The notes under the pieces: model-generated
Told to the model about the DNA's origin: nothing
Database searches by the model: none
What the model saw: only the letters and a program-made list of their open reading frames with translations
Part shown: positions 47,942-60,300 of the stretch, piece by piece
Numbering within the stretch: the stretch's first letter is position 1
Layout: each line of letters starts with the position of its first letter
Program-made: the position numbers and the translations under genes
Assembly (NCBI GenBank): GCA_958496175.1
Contig: OY292278.1
Location: 7,750,001-7,814,000, forward strand
From: Sisyra terminalis
Lineage: Eukaryota; Arthropoda; Insecta; Neuroptera; Sisyridae
Direction of reading: 5' to 3'
Length of the DNA: 64,000 bases

Positions 47942-48906
47942 CCCGACTAGAATTTTTTCCTGATTAGCTTTGAAGTATTATATGGACCTTATCAGGTTAA
48001 AACAAGGGTTTCCTCATTAGTACTAACCTGACGAGGGCCACATGAGGATGGCATCGGGATAGCCTGATTAAAACAGAAATTTCTTTCTCATCAGGTTATC
48101 CTGATGAGGTCCATCTAAGGAATTTGAGGGGATCGCCTTATTAAAAACAAAATTATTTGTTCTCAGGTTTTCCATGCAACTTCCACATTAGGATAGCATC
48201 AGGAAAACGTCATTGAAAAATAATCAATTACCCATCAGGTTATCCTCACCAGGCTCATATCAGGATTCTTTCAAGCTGACCTTATTAAACACAAAATAAT
48301 ATTCTATTCGGTAATCATGATCAGGCCCATATAAGGAAATTTTCAGGATTGCATTATTGAAAAAAAAAAACTATTTCCTATCAGGTTATACGTTCATAGT
48401 GCATTCACTTATGTATCTGACGTTCTTATACTCACAATAAGTAAAAGACGTGGGTTCAAATCTTGTTTTAGATTAATTATCTAATTTAGAATAATTTTAA
48501 TAATAATAGTTATAATTAATGAGGTAACTATGTTAAGGGCCTCATGAGGCAATCCTTATTGGGATCCTGAGAGGCAATCCAGATTAGGTTCATGTCAGGT
48601 AACCCTGACCAGGTTCAAGTGAGAGAATCCGAATCAGGATTTTGTAAGGAAATCCTGATCAGGTCCGCGTGGAGCAATCCTGATCAATACCATACAACAA
48701 TGTTATCCAGATCAGGACCATCTAAGGAAATCCAGATCAGGATTGTATAAGGTAGTCCTGATCAGGACCATACTAGGTAACCCTAATAAGGACCTGCATT
48801 ACATCCTTATTTGGTCCTGATGAGGTATACCTGACTTGGACGTTATCAGGTTATCAGGTCAACCTGACAATGTCCTCATCGGGTCCTCGCGATAAATTCT
48901 AGTCGG
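47942..48906. repeat. Nested element with a CCTGATCAGG-type dyad array
   Basis: Bounded by inverted CCCGACTAGAATTT and AAATTCTAGTCGGG. Inside are dozens of degenerate copies of ATCCTGATCAGG / TCAGGTTATCCTGATGAGG with AAGGAA or TAAGG linkers. Periods are about 75-90 bp in the left half and about 30 bp in the right half. Interrupted by a tRNA-like head at 48395-48475. Confidence 0.75.
48395..48475 (+). repeat. tRNA-derived SINE-like head, copy 4
   Basis: TAGTGCATTCACTTATGTATC and GACGTGGGTTCAAATC give tRNA-like A and B boxes in plus orientation. Confidence 0.5.
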
Positions 48907-49503
48907 GAGGTTGCCATATTTTTAGAACCCCCTCCCCCCTGATGTAACGTCACACATTTTTCAAACTTATGCATGTATTTAAAAATAATCAAAAGAAAAA
49001 TGTTGTTTTCATTTTTTTCTTATTTTCGTTAAACAATCTTCAATAAAATCAAATTAAGTCAAATATTTAAGATGACAGAAAGAAAAAACGACTAGTTGGA
49101 AAACAAAAATCAAAAATTATTCATGGACTTTGGACCCACTCCTTTATACTACTGGTATCCTATTACTGGTAAATCAGGCACTTCATTTTCGTTCTGATTT
49201 TGAACATCCTTAGTCCTTAGCATAGTCATCATTCATCAAGAATTAGATCAAAGAATAGATCAAGTTCGAAAATTTTTTAATCACATATAAATTTCGTGTT
49301 TTAGTATTTTAAATTTTAACATGTGACGTCACAAAGCTTATATCCCTCCTGCCCCTTGTCACAATATGTCACATTACGGTGATACCCTCCCCCCATTTAA
49401 AGTGTGACGTAGTTTATGGATGGCCCCTTATTGTCAACAATTTAATTATTATATTTAAAAAAGACAACATGGATATTTCAGAAGAAATTATTGAATAATT
49501 TAG

Positions 49504-50700
49504 TATGTCCTATGAATCAATTTCTACATTGAATACGATGCGTTTCGAATTTTTCGCTGTCATCATCAGGTAAACAAATTTCATAAAGGTTGTTTGTTTT
49601 ATATAGTTTGTCGTTAAGGATGTTTTTTGGATCACCTTTTGTATATTTCATATTCTTCCAGAGTGTTCATATGTGATCCTTTCTTGCAAATATGTATTGG
49701 CTTAAAATTTGTTTCGATATTTAAGCATTGATGATTTACGTCTTAAAGATATTTTGTAAACTTTGAAGTTGTAGGAGAGATTATATCGGAATTCACTTTG
49801 GAGGAGTAAAAAAGTGGAATTAAAATTGGAGGAAAACGATTTTCCAACCTTCGATTCGTAGACGATATAATCATAAATGCGAACAATGAAAGATAATTAT
49901 TGGACTTCATTCGAAGACTTCAAATCTTAAGTCAAAATTTCGCTTTAAAAACAATAGGACCAATGATCGATGATCGCGATAATGATCAAAATTAGAATAA
50001 AAAAAAAGTTGCCAAAATATGATAAGAATTTTTTTTTTATGATTCTCAGTTTACGGATCTTTATTAAGACCAAAAGTCTTAATTGTGCGAAGAAAAATAA
50101 CCCTTACAAAATCAACGATCTTAATCGTCAAAAGTAAATTTTAAATTGAAAAATATTAATTCCGGATTATAAATAATGGTTATATAGTAAAATTATTTAA
50201 ATAACAATCATTTTCTTTGCGGTTTATGAATTATAAATTGAAAGAAATATCGTTCCAAATATTCTGTACTCAAAAGTCACTTTAAACGAGAAATACTAAG
50301 CTTACTTTGTTCAAATCAAGGCACTGTAGTTATGCGAATGGCGCAGGATGCATGGGCCAATCATAGCGCACCGCGGAAAGCTCAACCGTATATTAGACCA
50401 ATCAGAGACTTTGTTACTAAAACTTTATAGATTTTAACCAATAACATGATTTTTGGATGTTTGTTCCTTATATCCTATTCCAAAAAATCTACCAGTTCGT
50501 TCAATGTACAGTTTTTCACAGGAATCACATTTAATTTTATATATTCTGGTTTTATTTTCCGTTGTAATTTGGTTGGTCTTGTTAAGAAATTTCATGTTGT
50601 TGCCATTTGTCGAAAAAAAATTTAATTTAATTTATTACCAGGATGTAATACATATTTACATACAAAATTTTATACATAGATATGCACCTATAGAGATGAA
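49504..50700 (-). mobile_element. Penelope-like element remnant, copy 2, with GIY-YIG piece
   Basis: Minus strand near 50550-50455 reads IYKIKCDSCEKLYIERTGRF, then FGIGYKE. This is the GIY-YIG endonuclease start, with its Cys pair, of Penelope-like elements. The C-terminal remnant (KKGSHMNTLEEYEIYK) is at about 49700-49650. The same 500-bp non-coding segment separates these parts as in copy 1. A hammerhead-like motif with a weak stem II is at 49535-49575. Confidence 0.65.
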
Positions 50701-51550
50701 GCAAATCATCTGTGCATAGGCTCGGTGCACTGTTATGTAACGTTAATATTATTTGCAATGTATAATATGCAATGTTAATTTTATTTTTCTTGAGGAAATT
50801 GGCGATTTTAGTACTAAACATATTTTTTCAATTTGATTTATATTCCTTCTTGTCTTTTAGTGGAGGTAGAAGAATAATTTTTTTAGTAAATTTCGATATT
50901 ATTTTGTACACGATTTAGCTGTAGTATCCGTAAGTTACATCTATATCTTTAATTATATTGTCGACGAATCTTTTTTTTTTCCATACGATTCGTATGAGAT
51001 TTGGAAATCCTCAACACTAAAGCCTTTGGGTTATTGTAACCCCTGGATTTCTATTTCATCTATTGTAAGCCATATTACAACAAATTAGTTGAGTACTGCA
51101 ATCGGAAAACTTAAGGTCTTAAGGTCTTTTAGATGCCATTAAGACCCAGTATTGTATTCTAATCAAATAAGAAAAGCAGTTTTATCTTCAACAATTCTCA
51201 AGTTGTTTTGAAAGCTTTTGAAACCGTTTTTTTCATAGAAACGTGAATGATAGGAAAACCAATAAGCATAAGACATTAAAGGACAAAATGGTCATAATAT
51301 AAAGTTTCTTATCTTAAAAGTTATCTGGTAGGATACTTAATTAGTGATTGATAATGACTAAATGATTTAAATTCCAAAAACTTCCTGTGCTGGTTATATT
51401 TATTCTTTTCTGTCACATTCTTCCAAATTTTTTTATCATTTACTTCTTTATCCATCTATCTATTATTAAAGATATTCAAAAAATGACTGCGAAAGCTTTC
51501 GAAAACATTAGTTATATTGTCGTTTTTTTAACAGAGATACTTCAATAAAG
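50701..51550. other. Spacer, nothing recognised
   Basis: A short stretch (51045-51070, TTTCTATTTCATCTATTGTA) resembles part of the repeat at 2260-2285; otherwise unique. Confidence 0.4.
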
Positions 51551-52870
51551 GCCTTCGCCAGATAAGATGGGATAAAATGCCCACATTGCAATCGGGCTAA
51601 TTTTTTTTTTTGGAAATACCTTACAGTATGGACAACATCTCAGCCAAATTTCAACTCTAAAATATGCCGGGTTTTTGAATAAATAAAAAAAAAAAAATCA
51701 AAATCAATATTGTCTGAAACTGTTTGATAATACCGAAAAAAGTGCTTATGAGTTTCATGATATCACTAAGTAGTATTCCGAGAAAAATTCGCTCATGAAT
51801 CAGATCAATCGATCATTGTTAAAAATACAATTTATTTTTTCAAAAAATTTTTTTTTCTGCCAAAATTGTTTGGTACACCTTAGTTGATATTTTCTATATA
51901 ATCCTCTATCATCATTTTACAGCATATAATTTTTTCACATGATTTTTAAAAATATTAGATAATAGTTAAAAGAAATATTCTTTAAACATTTTTTTGTGTG
52001 CTAAAATCTTTTAGTACCATCACAGAATTTTTTGTACATCATCCCCTTGTCTCAGTTTACTAAATATAATTTTTTCGTATTTTTAAAAATGTTAGATATT
52101 GGTTAGAAAAATTAAACGAATTTTTTAATTCAGATTTTCAGCACTTACGTACTTAGTTTTTTTTTCTAAAGTAATTTTTCATCCCCTTAGTCATCAACAT
52201 TTATTTTATATATTTTCTAAGTAACATTAAAATATTTAAATTTTATTAAGCAATTACTTTAGAAAAAAACTAAGCACGTACGAGCTGAAAATCTGAATTA
52301 AAAAAAAGTTTAATTTTTTTAACCATTATCTAACATTTTTAAAAATTCGAAAAAATTAAATTTAGTAAACTTAGACAAGGGGATGATGTACAAAAAATTC
52401 TGTGATGGTACTAAAAGATTTTAGCACACAAAAAAATGTTTAAAGAATATTTCTTTTAACTATTGTTTAATATTTTTAAAAATCTGAAAAAATTATATAT
52501 TGTAGAATGAGGATAGAGGATTGTATAGAAAAAAACTAAGGTGTACCACACAATTTTGGCATATAAAATTTTTTTTTGAAAAAACAAATCGTATTTTTAA
52601 CAATGATAGATCGATCTGATTCATGAGCGATTTTTTCTTGGAATATTACTTAGTGATATCTTGAAACTCATAAGCACTTTTTTCGGTATTATCAAACAGT
52701 TTCAGAGAATATTGATTTTGAATTTTTTATTTTATTTTTTACACAAAAACGCGTCATATTTTAGAGTTGAAACTTGGCTGAGATGTTGTCCATACTGTAA
52801 GGTATTTTCAGAAAAAAAATTAGCCCCATTGCAATGGGGGCATTTTAGACTATCTTATCTGGCGGAGACC
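51551..52870. mobile_element. 1.3-kb near-perfect palindrome (foldback element)
   Basis: GCCTTCGCCAGATAAGAT at the left is mirrored by ATCTTATCTGGCGGAGACC at the right. Each arm is about 640 bp, with the centre near 52210. The arms contain inverted TCATGAATCAGATCGATC-like and GATGTACAAAAAATTCTGTG segments. No clear target duplication. No coding sequence. Confidence 0.8.
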
Positions 52871-52988
52871 ATTGTTTTATTCTTTAAGTTAAGAAAACCT
52901 AAAAATCGAAGCGTTTTTTTTTCTTTTTTTCGAGTAGCAATAATTCTTCACTATTCATTCCTCAGTTCATAATTTACAAAACTATTAA

Positions 52989-53705
52989 GGGGTTATATAT
53001 ACAGTTAGAATTTTCACAAAATCGTTTTTTTTATTTTCTTTTCTTAATGTACATATATTTAAGAATACATACAGAAAATTTTATATCGTTCCGGTGAATA
53101 TTTTCGAAGTTACACGCAAATTTGAAAAAAAAATTATCCTATGGGTACTTTTCAAACTTTAAACGCGTTTTTCTCAAAACGGCGTTTTCAAAGTCGGTGA
53201 CCAACATTACTCCAAAACGGTTAAACCGATTAGTCTCAGATTTTAACACGAGCTTCTGAAATATACTTTTTAGTAATTAATCAAAGATTTTTTCTCACCG
53301 ATAAATATTTTTTTTTATAAACAATTTAAGGCCGAAATTTTGTTCAAAAATCGATTTTTTTTTTGAGAAACCGTCATTTGGTCAAAAAAAAAATATTTTG
53401 CTTATTCCCTCGATTAATTACTAGATTTAATATTACTGTAACGAAATCTGTTTGGTTTTTTAAATTCAGAGGATCCAGTTCAGAGATATAGTGGTCACCG
53501 CAAAACGTCTTTTTTGAGAGGAGCTCCTGGAAATCAGCTGTAGCTGCTTTCCAAATAAATATTTTTACTAATACTAAGTCATAAAATACAGTTAAAAGAT
53601 ACCATAATATGTGTACAAATTTTTAGATCAATTAATTTAAAAGTTTTCTCTGAAAAAATTCTGGAAAATTCGCTATTTTTCGGCCTTCTAACTGTATATA
53701 ACTCC
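52989..53705. mobile_element. piggyBac-type MITE
   Basis: Ends GGGGTTATATATACAGTTAG and CTAACTGTATATAACTCC, flanked by TTAA (52985-52988, 53706-53709). 717 bp, non-coding. Confidence 0.85.
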
Positions 53706-53709
53706 TTAA

Positions 53710-54324
53710 GGTGCGATTACAAATATAATTGTTTGGATTGAAATCAAAACCTGGATATAATTCTAAAGTCTTTTTGCACCATTGGTTTAAAAAAATATTG
53801 TAATTTTTGGTGACAAATTTCCCTAAGTGTTTTTTATCTAACAAATTTTTCAATATTTTCAGATCCTATTGTATTGACTCTTTTCGTAGACCTATTTGAA
53901 TTTTAAAGGTCCAAATGTCAATGAATGAAAAATTATTCGAGCATAAACTTTGTTTAAATGGTTGTTTTTGGACACTCTGTATGAAATTATGTTGAAAAAC
54001 TTTGCTCGATAAGCTCTTGGAAAACGACGCTTTCGTCGACGATGCTACGTTGAATAAAACGGGCTACGCTCGTAACATATCGCACTAGTTTAACGTTGGT
54101 GTCTCGACATTACGACGTCGTTCTCACCCTGCGCTTTCTTTAATATCCTTTCATAAAAAAAAATATTACATGTTCTTCTAAGTGGATCAAGTCTAAAATA
54201 AAGGACCAAATACAAATTAATTTTCAATCAGTCGTTTGGGATTTTTAATGAAAAGTTATACCTAGTTATGTGATTGTGCTTTGGAAAAGTTTTGTTCGCA
54301 AGTTTTTCGAGTTGATTGTTAATA
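53710..54324 (+). promoter_or_regulatory. Upstream region of the potassium channel gene
   Basis: 54000-54130 is markedly CG-richer (ACGACGCTTTCGTCGACGA, GCTACGCTCGTAAC) than its surroundings and lies 200-320 bp before the start codon, as a promoter or 5' UTR would. No TATA box is assigned. Confidence 0.35.
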
Positions 54325-57300
54325 ATGAGTCAACCACCGTCGTTGAAAAGCTCAACGGCCTCGTCGCCGGGGCCGAGGCTTCCTCCAAAACCACGTGTTA
54401 TCCTCCCGACCGGGAATCAGTCGCCGCACTCCCTAATGCAACAATACAACAACCCGTTGTACATTAGTCCGGGATTGGGGAGCAATATGCAGCCCATGAC
54501 TCCGGTCAATCCGTACGACAACCCCTTCAACATGTATCCGACAAAAGCTTCCGAATTCATATTCAACCAGTTCACCGGGTTCAGAGATTTTACGATGAAC
54601 ATGGCCAACTCGGGGTTGAGTGTCGGTGAAAAATGTGCCTTTTGGATGTACAATAAAGTTGGTGCATGGAGCAAAAAATGGTTCACCCATATGTTTTTAT
54701 TTGTTGTCATTTTCCTGTACAGTTTGATTGGAGCGTTGATTTTTGTCGCCGTTGAAGGTAGGCGAAGTGCATTAAAATGCCATTTACACATCATTGTTTA
54801 TTATTATTCACAAGAAATGTGATTTAACTTATTGCAAAGAATAACAAGCGAATCATTGATTGCCACCAACATTTTCGTGCCAAAGTAAATAATCAATGTT
54901 TGATGGCCATTTGTCAGATGATACAGTTCCAAAATAATTTTCGAGTAACATTAGTTTTTTGCTCTAAAAATTTTCACGCCAAAATTTGTCGTTGGAATGT
55001 CCACGATTAACTAGAACTGAAAAATATTTTTATAAATTAGATTTTTGTTGTTGGAAACCAATTTAAAATAATCGACTTGAAAATTTTTATATTTTCCATT
55101 GATAAAAATAAACTTTTAATTAATAGATCGAGAGGTTGCAATACCCGCTGCACTTGTATGACCAGAAAGTTTAAAGTTTGTAAAACTATTGTTTTATGAA
55201 ATATGATTTCGAAACCAAGCAAAGTTGAAGTTATAATTAATATCTGACCAATTACATGAAAAGTTGTTTAATTAAATTAGGAAAAATAAATTTAAATTTC
55301 AAATATACAGACCAAAAAAAAGTTGGATACACTTTAAAGAATCACAATCGTTTATGGATCGAAAAAAAGTTGAAGTTATAATTGATATCTGACCAATTAC
55401 ATGAAAAGTTGATTAATTAAATTAGGAAAAATAAATTGAAATTTCAAATTTACAGACCAAAAAGAAAAGTTGGACACACTTTAAAGAATCAGAACCATTT
55501 ATGGATTAAATTAATATGAAATATCTATGACGAGTTTTATTGTTTTACGTAAATATGATTCCAAAGACGAGCAAAGTTGCAGTTATAATTAATATCTGAC
55601 CAATTACATGAAAAGTTGTTTAATTAAATTACGAAAAATAAATTGAAATAGACCAAAAAAAAGTTGGACACATTTTAAAGAATCACAACCGTTTATGGAT
55701 TAAATTACCATGAAATATGTATAAGTTTTTCTCCAGGGAAAACTTAAGAAAATCTCACTCGGTCTTCTGCGATAATAATTTTCAAATGTAAAGAAAATTC
55801 CATATTAATAATTCCAGTTTTATTCCTCTTAAAAGCACATGTAAAACTAAAAAAATCTTTTTCCTGTGCCAATTTTCAAAAATATTTGTTGACTTCGACT
55901 ACTTGAAGGGATTAACGACCAATCTATATTAAGCACAAATGTTAGCTAAAGCATTAACTTGTCCTAGATATGCTAAGCTCAAATCTGGGTGCCAAGGTAA
56001 TAAAGTTTTAAATCTAATTTCCGAAAATTAAAACATTTTACATTAAAGGTCAATTTTTGAATTTACATTTAATTTTTCAACAGAAAAAACATTTTTTTGG
56101 TCTCTAACTTTTGCATTATTATTTGAAATAAATTCCAAGTGATTTTGATTCTCTTAAGTGTATCCAATAATTTTTGTTTTAGTGTCTTAAAATTATTCCC
56201 AAATTAATTAGGAAGCATATCGGAATTGATGATTCAACCAAAGTCTTATGGATGAAAGGAATAAAAGATAATTGAATCTGGAAAATTAAAAACAATAATT
56301 TCCACGTTGTGCCTGTTTTGCTTTAGCTGATATTTTCTCAAATAATTTCCCTCTTCAATATATTTGACGGTTTTTCTTCTTTTTGCTTCTACCAATCAAA
56401 CTTTGCACAAAGGAAATTCCAAAAGTTTTAACTTTTTATGTTACCATGCACTTTTCCTTCAAAATTAAACATATTGTGTGCAATAAAAATTCCATTACAT
56501 TGCCGCAAATATTCGCAAAAGGTTACCTAAAAAAAGTTTCAATTACAATATAAAGAAATTGATGCAAAAGACTATCATTAGACCTGTTGATTCAGGTGTG
56601 GATATAGAAAAATGCTTCGGGAATTTTTCTTGGAATGTCTATGATTATGAGAGTCAATCTTATTTTCTTGACTGCTACTCGAATTAAGTTGACCATTGTT
56701 GTACCAAGCCCATAGATACTCTTTTTGTCAACTTTTCTCCTCCTTTGTATTTTATTAGTTGAAATAATGACGTGGCTCAGATTTTCCAGGTTTCTCTGAA
56801 ATATGAATAATACCTCTTTAATTTTATTCATTCCCAAGATCTCCTCGTTTGTTATATAATCGACCCATGATATTCGGAGGATACGGGAATAAAGTCATAG
56901 TTTGAGGGTTTAAAATTTTTGTCATTCGCAAATTCTTCCCCATTCGGCAAAATGGAAAAGACATGACATAGTAATAGCCAACAGATTTTAAACGTTAGTG
57001 ATTGATCTCTAATCTTAAATCATGCTTTTGCATTAGGGTGGTCCTTAATAGGGGTGTTTTCGAATTTCTTTGCTCCCAAGGACTTAAATGCTTCCAAATT
57101 GATAAAAAAAAATCCCTGAAAATTTGAGCTCTTAATATTAACTTTAAGATAGTCCGCTTTCCAACTTAAGTTTCTTATGGAATTAACGTGGGAAAAATTT
57201 CATTTTTTCTTTAGAATTCCATAACTCAGCGACAAATAAATCGAAAGTACCCAATCGCGTTATGTTCATTGTAAATTTAACGCTCTACAAAAAATATCTC

Positions 57301-60300
57301 TTAAGATTTTTTGCTAAATCTATAGGCTTAAGAGTTATTGGCTTAAGAATGCGGCACTAATGGTCAATAGAAATATTAGCCAATAGATTTCGCGAAAAAT
57401 CATAAGAACTCTTTTTTTGTAGAGCGTTAAATTTACAATGAACATAACGCGATTGGGTATTTTCGATTTATTTGTCGCTGTGTTATGGAATTCTAAAGAA
57501 AAAATGAAATTTTTCCCACGTTAATTCCATAAGAAACTTAAGTTGGAAAGCGGAATATCTTAAAGTTAATATTAGGAGCTCAAATTTTCAGGGATTTTTT
57601 TTTTATCAATTTGGAAGCATTTGAGCCCCTGGGAGCAAAGAAATTCGAAAACACTCCTATTAAGAACCACCTTATTTAGCATTGATTGTGCAATTTTCAT
57701 TTATCATAGGGTCCAAATAATTGTAGGACTTGATTCTGTCAATGGAATGATTTTTGGCAGTTAGTCTTACATTAAAATATTTATTATTGGAAAAAAACAT
57801 AAATTTGGTCTTCTTGATGTTCAACTTAAGTCAATAATCTCACTGGCTTTTATACATTTATTAATTAACCGTTTTGCTTATCCCGATTCCTTGGGATTAT
57901 TAAAAGTTCGTCCAGTGGCGTAGCCAGGTAACCAAGGGCCCTAGGGCAAATTAAAAAACGGGGCCCCACTGCTATGTAAATTGATTAGGTTTTATCAAAT
58001 AAAAATATGAAATTTACAAATACTTTAAAAATGCTAAGCTACTTAAGCTCTTCTTTGTGCATTGCAGGACAGGTAATAAAAATATTAAACAGTAACAATT
58101 TAAATTACAATTAATATTTGGTGTAGGTTTGGCTAGTAAAACGAAATAGAGAAAATTCAAGCGTTTATTATATAAAGGTCGGACCTACCAACTGACTAAA
58201 TAACAATTAAATTTTCAATTTTTCCCTAGCTTTAGTTTTCGCAAAAGTATCAATGACGTCGTTTAAATCCAGGCTTGATGCAGTTTTGTTCTCAATTGCT
58301 ATTTGCGATAAATATTGGAATCGAATTTGGCCCATATTATTTCTTAAATAATTTTTTATTATTTTTTAATTTGCTAAATGACCTTTTAGCTGCTGCAGAA
58401 GTGACAGGAATTGTATAGAATAATAATATTGCTGTAAATAGTTTCGTTAGGTCGCATTCTAGCATTCCATATTTGCTCATTATTTCCTTAAATAGTTGGT
58501 GAACTTCCAACTGAATTTCCGAAAGGTCAGTTCGATCGAAATTTCTGGTAAAGATTCGAGGGCCCCTTGAGCTTGAGGGCCCCGGGGCACTGCCCCGCCT
58601 AGCCCCTAGGTAGCTACACCGCTTGGTTCGTCTGGTTATTGGATGTTATCAAAGTGTTCGTACAAAACCATCCTCCGTGCAGCTTATTTCCTTGAAAAAT
58701 TAAAATTTTCCATAAGTATTATAGTCTCTGAACCAAATAAACCAACATCCAATCCAATCCATCCTACAAACCTAAAATGTCCAACGCATTCTATTCAAAA
58801 GATTTTTTTCCTATTCTGAAATCCCAAAACATTTTCTGTTCTCAATACTCGACTCCACAGCAATCCTTCAGGATCGTAAATACGATTTTTGAGGCCTTAA
58901 ACATCCAACGCTTTTAATCCTTCCAATCAAAAATCCTTTGTCGCATTTTAAATGCTTCCTATTAAAATTCCATTCGTCAATAACCCAATTCAAGATCGTT
59001 TCCAAAAAATTCCCAACTATCTGCATAATCACCCTAATCCTTATGCTCAAATCCTTTCCTCTATATCTCACCAGTGGCGTAGCTAGGTACCCAAGGGCCC
59101 TGGGGCAAATTAAAAAATATGACCTAAACTGATTAGGTTTTATCAAATAAAAATATGAAATATACAAATACTTTAAAAATACTAAGCTACTTAATCTATT
59201 TTTTGTGCCCTGCAGGGCAGGTAATAAAAATATTAAACAGGAAAAACATTAATTACAATTAATACTTGGTATAGGTTTGGATAATTACCAACTGACTAAA
59301 TTACAGTTATATTTACAATTTTTTCCTAGCTTTAGTTTTCGCAAAAGTATCAATGACTTCGTTTAAATCCAGACTTGATGAATTTCCAAAAGTTCAGTTT
59401 GATCGAGATTTTTGGTAAGGAATCAAGGACCCCCTGAGCTTCAGGGCCCCGGGGCACTGCCCCGCCTAGCCCCTTGGTAACTACGCCACTGCATCTCACC
59501 CAAATAATCCTCCACGTCGCTTGAAACTCCAATGACCACGGGACCCATTAAATGGCGTCTAGGAAGTTTCAACAATGGTTGGCTTCTCCTTACAAATTTC
59601 CAAGCCATGCTGCTTTTAGGTGGAGGATAAATCCCCACAAAGGAAACATTTTTTTTAAATAAGAGTAAAATCAATGCCCTCCTCATTTCCAATAGTTTTA
59701 AGTGCTTTTCTGAAAATTAACGCTGAATAAATGGAACAAAAGTACACATCTGTATCGCATTTCTCGTTTGATTTATACTTACTTAGATTCCTGTTCATTT
59801 GTACGTATTGTTAATGTTTAATGCCAGTAAACATTGCTTAGAACCAATTTTTAATGCCAACATTTAAATCTCGTGGCTTAAATCCCTAGCGCTTTGGAGA
59901 GCTTGCGTAGTATATAAAGCTTTTCTGGTACCTAAAGCTTTGCGGAAGCTAAATTATATGTTGCCGACTTGTTTCTCGCAAAATTTGTAGATTCGGTGAT
60001 GAATAATTTTTGAATCATTAGGGTATGAAAATTGCCATACTCTTTACCACGTGGATTTTTTTTTTCGGAATTGTTACAATGGTAGATTGGAGCCTTTATT
60101 CTGAAATGGAACGTTTAAAATTCAAATTCCAATTATTATTAAACTTACGTAAATAAATAGAAGTTCATCAATTTAAATTTTCCACGTGTTTCATACTTAA
60201 GCAAAAATGTGATGATATACTTTTGTTATGTTAGTATTTTTTTTTTGGTTGAAAACAAAAAGGGCAAAAATATACTAACTAGTAGGAGGCTAACTTCAGG

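Larger units (their letters stand above)
47873..49427. mobile_element. PIF/Harbinger-type MITE with TTA target duplication
   Basis: Ends GGGGCCATCCATAAATTACG and ...TTTATGGATGGCCCC, with C-rich patches (CCCCTCCCCCC) inside each end. TTA on both sides (47870-47872, 49428-49430). The surrounding palindrome shows the site had one TTA before insertion. Confidence 0.85.

Noticed and set aside
47873..49427. Direct repeats with spacers resembling a CRISPR array
   Set aside because: The repeats are degenerate and self-complementary, spacing is irregular, and the host is a eukaryote.
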